From assembly GCF_947496075.1 (NCBI RefSeq), contig NZ_CANMBJ010000004.1, positions 124,001-188,000 on the forward strand: a stretch of 64,000 bases of DNA, in the 5' to 3' direction. This stretch comes from an uncultured Tateyamaria sp. Lineage in GTDB: Bacteria > Pseudomonadota > Alphaproteobacteria > Rhodobacterales > Rhodobacteraceae. Shown here in pieces: positions 59,734-64,000 of this stretch. The notes under the pieces were generated by a model. It worked only from the letters and a program-made list of their open reading frames with translations. It ran no database searches and had not been told where the DNA came from. Positions within the stretch are counted from its first letter, which is position 1, and the number at the start of each line of letters is the position of its first letter. A program made the translations under genes and the position numbers.

Positions 59734-61629
59734 CTAGCCGACCAATGCGTTGTCGTCACGTTTGACCACAACGATGGACGAGCGGGGCAGTACCTCCTCG
59801 CCATCCGGGAACGTTGCGCCCGGGTGCTGGATGCCCACAAACATGGTGCGGCGATCTGCCGACCAAGTGAGGCCGGTCACTTCGGAGCCTTTGGGACCAG
59901 TGAGGAAGCGTCGGATTTCACCTGTCACCGGATCACCTGCCAGCATCTGGTTGTTGCCCATGCCTTCGAATTCACCCTCATTGCTGTCATCCCCGTCGGT
60001 TTGAATCCACATCAGGCCCGTCGAGTCGATGGCCATGCCATCGGGTGAGTTGAACAGGTTGCCTTCGTTGACGTTGGACGACCCTTTGTAGGGTCCTTCC
60101 TGCGCCTTGGGGTTGCCCGCCATCACGTACAGATCCCAGTCAAAGGTGTTGGAGGCATGGTTGTCCCCATGGGGACGCCACCGCACGATCTGACCAAAAT
60201 TGTTGGCCTCCCGCGGGTTGGGACCGTTGGCCGACGTGTCGTCGCCCCCTGCATTGGGCTGCACGCCACGGTTCTTGTTGTTGGTCAGGCAGCAATAGGC
60301 TTCGACCGCCGTGGGGTTCACGGCCACCCATTCCGGGCGGTCCATCGTGGTCGCGCCCACGGCTGAGGCAGCTATGCGGGTGAAGATGGCGATATGCGCC
60401 TCGTCCATGCCGGTTGCGTCGGGTGTCAGCGCCACCCATTCGCCCGTCATGTCGTCGTTGAACTTGGCGGCATAAAGCTGCCCGTCATTCAGCAAGGTCG
60501 AGGTATCGCCACCCGGTACGTACACTTCGCGCGACAGCCACTTGTACATGAACTCGCCCCGCTCATCGTCGCCCATGTAGACGACTACGCGACCATCAGG
60601 CGCCAGGGCGCAGGCCGCGTTCTCGTGCTTGATACGCCCAAGGGCGGTGTGCTTGACGGGCGTGGCATCGGGGTTGGTTGGATCGATTTCGACCACGTAG
60701 CCCACGCGATGCGGTTCATTCGGGTTCTGGCTGACGTCAAAGCGGGCGTCCCACTTGTGATAGTCATAACCCCAGCCATCCGGGCCAACGCCGTAGCGTT
60801 CAAAGCCTGCGGCCGTCGTTTCGTCGGTGGGCATGTCGCCCGTTGCACCGAAGTAGCCGTTGAAGTTTTCCTCGCACGTCAGGTAGGTGCCCCAGGGGGT
60901 CGGACCCGATCCACAATTGTTCATGGTCCCCAGCGATGCGGTGCCCGTGGCATCCGCCTCGGTCTTGAGTAGATCGTGGCCGGATGCGGGGCCATCCAGG
61001 GTCATCGGCGTGTTGTGCGTGATGCGGCGGTTGTAGGGGCTGTCGATCACAACGCCCCAGCCATCGTCGCCTTCGGCCACTTCCATGATGGTGACGCCCT
61101 GCAGGTTCTGGAAGATCAGCACATCGTCTGCCGAGGCAGGCACGCCTTCTGCGTTGTTGGGCAGGTTGGTCTTGCGGTTTGCGTACTCGTTGTTGACCGC
61201 GAGGATCTGTTTGTTGCCCACGGTAAAGAGATGCATGCCGTCGGTGTTTTCGGCAAACACACGGTCCGAGCCCGCGACGGGCACACCGTTCGCCGGATCG
61301 AATGCGGGTGCGTCCGAGAACAACGGATCGCCCCAACGGACCAGTACGTCCCAGCTGTAGCCGTCGGGCACATGTACGGTGCCGTCGGTTTGTATCGGGA
61401 TCTGATCAAAGGCAAAGCGTGAGGACTGACCGGCCATTGCCGTTGTCCCCTTCAGCATACCGGTGCCCATCACGGCCGCGCCCGACCCGAAGGCAACCAC
61501 GCCCCCCAAAAAGCCCCGGCGCGAAATGGCGCGCTCTACGACCTCATCAAAGCCCTGCGTTGTTTTGCGTGGAAATTTCAGCTCGTCCCAATCGTCAAAG
61601 GACAACTCCTGAGTATCTGCGTCTTTCAT
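59734..61629 (-). CDS. phoX: PhoX-family (DUF839) secreted phosphatase, Tat substrate
   Basis: 631 residues. Tat signal at about 36-60 (SRRGFLGGVVAFGSGAAVMG), then the PhoX/DUF839 beta-propeller with HTALGRIKHENAACALAPDGRVVVYMGDDERGEF (two overlapping pieces) and EENFNGYFG, typical of calcium/iron PhoX alkaline phosphatases. Exported folded to the periplasm and releases phosphate from organic esters. The start ATG 61629 has GGAG upstream. No pho box could be confirmed. Confidence 0.9.
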   Translation of the reverse strand: MKDADTQELSFDDWDELKFPRKTTQGFDEVVERAISRRGFLGGVVAFGSGAAVMGTGMLKGTTAMAGQSSRFAFDQIPIQTDGTVHVPDGYSWDVLVRWGDPLFSDAPAFDPANGVPVAGSDRVFAENTDGMHLFTVGNKQILAVNNEYANRKTNLPNNAEGVPASADDVLIFQNLQGVTIMEVAEGDDGWGVVIDSPYNRRITHNTPMTLDGPASGHDLLKTEADATGTASLGTMNNCGSGPTPWGTYLTCEENFNGYFGATGDMPTDETTAAGFERYGVGPDGWGYDYHKWDARFDVSQNPNEPHRVGYVVEIDPTNPDATPVKHTALGRIKHENAACALAPDGRVVVYMGDDERGEFMYKWLSREVYVPGGDTSTLLNDGQLYAAKFNDDMTGEWVALTPDATGMDEAHIAIFTRIAASAVGATTMDRPEWVAVNPTAVEAYCCLTNNKNRGVQPNAGGDDTSANGPNPREANNFGQIVRWRPHGDNHASNTFDWDLYVMAGNPKAQEGPYKGSSNVNEGNLFNSPDGMAIDSTGLMWIQTDGDDSNEGEFEGMGNNQMLAGDPVTGEIRRFLTGPKGSEVTGLTWSADRRTMFVGIQHPGATFPDGEEVLPRSSIVVVKRDDNALVG

Positions 61630-61747
61630 CGTGAACTCCAAAATATGTAGTTGGATTGCGGCGATTCGCGCCCTCCGTGTGCGTGCCTGATGAACATCAC
61701 CGCTGTATGACGACGGCCAAAATAATGGCGCTATGTCGCGGTGCAGG

Positions 61748-62206
61748 TCAGACCGGCAAAGCCGTTGTTTTAAAAACAGTTCTAAGTGCAAAACTTGACT
61801 GCATTTGTGCCACCCCGGGTAAGCGCGCGAGATGTTGACGGTGGATGCGCGCGAAGTCTTCAGTCCCTTCTGCAACTACCTTTAGGATATAGTCCGCGGT
61901 GCCCGCCATCAGATGACACTCTAGCACATCCGGGATGCGCGCGACTGCTTTTTCAAAGGCTTCAAGCACTTCGTCCGCCTGACCCTGCAGTGTGATCTCG
62001 ACGAAAACTGTTGTCGGCACACCCATCTTTCGAGCGTCGAGCAAGGCCACGTAGTCGCGAATGTACCCCGCTTGTTCGAGCCGTTGCACACGCCGGTGGC
62101 ATGCAGATGGTGACAGATGCACCGCTTCGCTCAGGTCTGCATTCGATATCCGCCCCTGTTTTTGCAGAGCAGACAGGATACGGCGATCTGTTGAATCAAG
62201 TGCCAT
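61748..62206 (-). CDS. Lrp/AsnC-family regulator (probable regulator of ald)
   Basis: 152 residues, AsnC-type: N-terminal HTH (DSTDRRILSALQKQGRISNADLSEAVHLSPSACHRRVQRLE, about 4-44) and a C-terminal RAM ligand domain. Divergent from alanine dehydrogenase with a 134-bp gap, the typical aldR-ald arrangement where the regulator activates ald in response to alanine. Start ATG 62206. Confidence 0.9.
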   Translation of the reverse strand: MALDSTDRRILSALQKQGRISNADLSEAVHLSPSACHRRVQRLEQAGYIRDYVALLDARKMGVPTTVFVEITLQGQADEVLEAFEKAVARIPDVLECHLMAGTADYILKVVAEGTEDFARIHRQHLARLPGVAQMQSSFALRTVFKTTALPV

Positions 62207-62288
62207 GCGTGCAGGATCCTTCGTCACAATAGCATAAGTACGCACATTTCTTCGATGTTTGCGCACCAACACGATCCATTTCTAGTGC

Positions 62289-62307
62289 CCAATTGCAAGC
62301 CAATTGC
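62289..62307. promoter_or_regulatory. CCAATTGC direct repeat before ald
   Basis: CCAATTGC at 62289-62296 and again at 62300-62307, 11 bp apart (one helical turn), 34-52 bp before the ald ATG. Helically phased repeats are typical of Lrp/AsnC sites. Confidence 0.4.
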
Positions 62308-62340
62308 GCGACTCTGGACGCAACTGGAGGAGTAACTGCT

Positions 62341-63459
62341 ATGCACATCGGATGCCCAACTGAGATCAAGGCACAAGAATACCGTGTCGGCCTGACACCC
62401 AATGCAGCGCGCGAGGCTGTAACTCATGGTCATACTGTCAGCGTGCAAGCCGGTGCCGGAAAGGGTGCTGGTTTCGATGATGCCGACTATGTGGCGGCAG
62501 GCGCGCATATCCTGGACACGGCAGAGGAAGTCTTTGCCGTCGCAGACATGATCGTGAAGGTGAAAGAGCCCCAAGCGGTCGAGCGCAAGATGCTGCGCGA
62601 GGGACAGTTGTTGTTCACCTACCTGCATCTGGCCCCGGATCCGGAACAGACCCATGACCTGCTCGCGTCCGGCTGTACCGCCATCGCGTATGAGACCGTG
62701 ACTGACACCAGTGGCGGGTTGCCCCTGCTTGCCCCCATGTCAGAGGTGGCGGGCCGCTTGGCCCCGCAAGTCGGTGCATGGACCTTGCAGAAGGCAAATG
62801 GCGGGCGCGGCGTGTTGATGGGCGGCGTGCCCGGTGTCGGGCCTGCCAAGGTGGTCGTGATCGGAGGCGGTGTTGTCGGCACGCACGCAGCCCGCGTTGC
62901 CGCCGGTATGGGCGCTGACGTGACGGTCCTGGACCGGTCCCTGCCCCGGATGCGTTACCTGGATGACGCGTTTTCCGGCCTTTTCAAGACAAGCTACGCC
63001 AGTGCGGGCAATACGGCCGAACTGGTGGCGGAGGCCGACATGGTGGTTGGCGCGGTCCTGATCCCGGGCGCCGCAGCGCCCAAGCTGGTGACGCGTGATC
63101 AGCTATCGACCATGAAACCCGGAGCTGCCATTGTCGATGTCGCGATCGACCAGGGCGGCTGTTTTGAAACGTCCCGCGCGACCACGCATGACGATCCGAT
63201 CTACGATGTCGACGGGATCATGCACTATTGCGTGGCCAACATGCCCGGTGCCGTTGCCCGCACATCAACCATCGCCCTTGGCAACGCAACGATGCCGTTC
63301 ATGCTGGCACTGGCGGACAAGGGCTGGCGTCAGGCCTGCGAGGATGACCCGCACCTGCTGGCCGGACTGAATGTGCATGCCGGGACACTGACCTACTACG
63401 CCGTTGGCAAAGCGCTGGGCATCGACGTGGTTGCCCCCAACCTTGCCCTCAAACAATAA
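62341..63459 (+). CDS. ald: Alanine dehydrogenase
   Basis: 372 residues; interconverts L-alanine and pyruvate plus ammonia with NAD. PTEIKAQEYRVGLTP at the start; R15, K75 and H96 occupy the known substrate and catalytic positions; NAD fold VVIGGGVVGTHAARVAAGMGA and C-terminal MPGAVARTSTIALGNAT. GGAGGAG precedes the ATG. Divergent from its likely AsnC-type regulator. A strong hairpin follows 5 nt after the stop. Confidence 0.97.
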   Translation: MHIGCPTEIKAQEYRVGLTPNAAREAVTHGHTVSVQAGAGKGAGFDDADYVAAGAHILDTAEEVFAVADMIVKVKEPQAVERKMLREGQLLFTYLHLAPDPEQTHDLLASGCTAIAYETVTDTSGGLPLLAPMSEVAGRLAPQVGAWTLQKANGGRGVLMGGVPGVGPAKVVVIGGGVVGTHAARVAAGMGADVTVLDRSLPRMRYLDDAFSGLFKTSYASAGNTAELVAEADMVVGAVLIPGAAAPKLVTRDQLSTMKPGAAIVDVAIDQGGCFETSRATTHDDPIYDVDGIMHYCVANMPGAVARTSTIALGNATMPFMLALADKGWRQACEDDPHLLAGLNVHAGTLTYYAVGKALGIDVVAPNLALKQ

Positions 63460-63463
63460 GAAA

Positions 63464-63493
63464 GGGGCCGCTCGGATTGCACCGGGCGGCCCC
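63464..63493. terminator. Bidirectional terminator between ald and mscL
   Basis: GGGGCCGCTCGG and CCGGGCGGCCCC form a 12-bp stem (one G-T pair) with a 6-nt loop between convergent genes; short T-runs lie on both sides. Confidence 0.8.
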
Positions 63494-63519
63494 ACTTGGT
63501 CTTGTTTCGGTGTTGAGCC

Positions 63520-63948
63520 TTACTTGGCCAGAGCGTCGCGGATCTCGAGCAACACATCCAGTTCGGACGGACCTGCTGGCGCTTCTTCGGCGGGCTCTTC
63601 CGGTTTCTCTGCTGCCGCTTTGACCTTGTTCACGTAGCGCACCAACATGAACACCACGAACGCGATGATCAGGAAGTTGATCACGGCCATCAGAAACGCG
63701 CCATAGGCAAACACGGCTGCCCCGGCTTCGCGGGCCGCTTCCAGCGATGCGCCCTCGGCCACATCACCCGCCAGAACCGCATAGTTGTTGGTGAAATCCA
63801 GCCCACCCGTAAACAGACCGATGATCGGGTTGATCAGATCACCCACCAGCGATGTGACAATGGCGGTAAAGGCTGCACCGATGATGATACCCACGGCCAT
63901 GTCCATGACATTGCCCTTGGCGATGAAGTCCTTGAATTCGTTTAGCAT
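63520..63948 (-). CDS. mscL: Large-conductance mechanosensitive channel
   Basis: 142 residues. N-terminal amphipathic helix ([27 protein letters not shown]), pore helix TM1, a periplasmic loop, TM2 ([17 protein letters not shown]) and a charged C-terminal helix ([14 protein letters not shown]). It opens under membrane tension to release solutes during hypo-osmotic shock. Single gene, convergent with ald. Confidence 0.97.
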   Translation of the reverse strand: MLNEFKDFIAKGNVMDMAVGIIIGAAFTAIVTSLVGDLINPIIGLFTGGLDFTNNYAVLAGDVAEGASLEAAREAGAAVFAYGAFLMAVINFLIIAFVVFMLVRYVNKVKAAAEKPEEPAEEAPAGPSELDVLLEIRDALAK

Positions 63949-64000
63949 ATCTAGTCCCTTGTTGGCTTCCGCACGCTCTATTTTGTTTTGATGTGCGCGT

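Overview
The window looks like a chromosomal stretch of a marine alphaproteobacterium of the Rhodobacteraceae (Roseobacter group). The evidence is moderately high GC, many core genes in neighbourhoods usual for that family (hemE/hemC divergent pair, cycM next to pheA, dnaX-ybaB-recR, a TrcR/DUF1013 protein, COQ9 near rpsU, yejABEF) and an alphaproteobacterial-type short SRP RNA. No prophage, insertion sequence or CRISPR array was recognised.

Layout. 1-4.5 kb: the N-terminal part of a secreted glycoside hydrolase carrying RTX repeats, then a decayed locus (5'-broken DMT exporter, intact DMT exporter, Nudix stub, small unknown gene). 4.9-6.8 kb: SLC13/RCK-type ion transporter. 7.3-14.2 kb: a complete inner-membrane type I secretion module, made of a 1236-residue repeat/CHRD/RTX cargo, an ABC exporter and an HlyD-type adaptor. 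14.2-24.5 kb: LysR regulator, tRNA-Met, haem genes hemE, hemC and hemF, aidB, an SDR-like protein, an RsmC-like methyltransferase, clpS and a HAD phosphatase. 24.7-28.3 kb: D,D-carboxypeptidase with SPOR domain, MtfA-like peptidase, LysR. 28.4-34.2 kb: yejABEF peptide importer. 34.3-41 kb: cytochrome cy, prephenate dehydratase, nudC, a nucleotidase, SRP RNA, and an alpha/beta hydrolase with its TetR repressor. 41.2-45.4 kb: dnaX-ybaB-recR, interrupted by unusual small membrane-protein genes. 45.7-54.8 kb: metabolic genes and regulators (threonine aldolase, isochorismatase-type hydrolase with LysR, trcR, RNase T2, sterol-desaturase-type enzyme with TetR, quinone oxidoreductase, COQ9). 55-64 kb: CAP-domain RTX protein, rpsU, a nemA-like/TetR/yciI/tag operon, a PhoX-type phosphatase, AsnC regulator with alanine dehydrogenase, and mscL.

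Connections. Three RTX proteins (1-2228, 7326-11036, 55036-56262) lack signal peptides and fit export by a type I system such as the one encoded at 11100-14194; the outer-membrane TolC partner is not in the window. Several TetR/LysR/AsnC regulators sit next to or divergent from their likely targets, and three of the TetR loci have visible palindromic operators.

Most unusual signals: a possible Shine-Dalgarno-sequestering RNA switch before the large RTX cargo; a CHRD domain whose two halves are in reversed order; a three-copy structured element placed 3-6 nt after stop codons; a TGT-N12-ACA operator between hemE and hemC; a tandem pair of paralogous small membrane proteins inserted between dnaX and ybaB; and a duplicated tRNA-Met 3' end.
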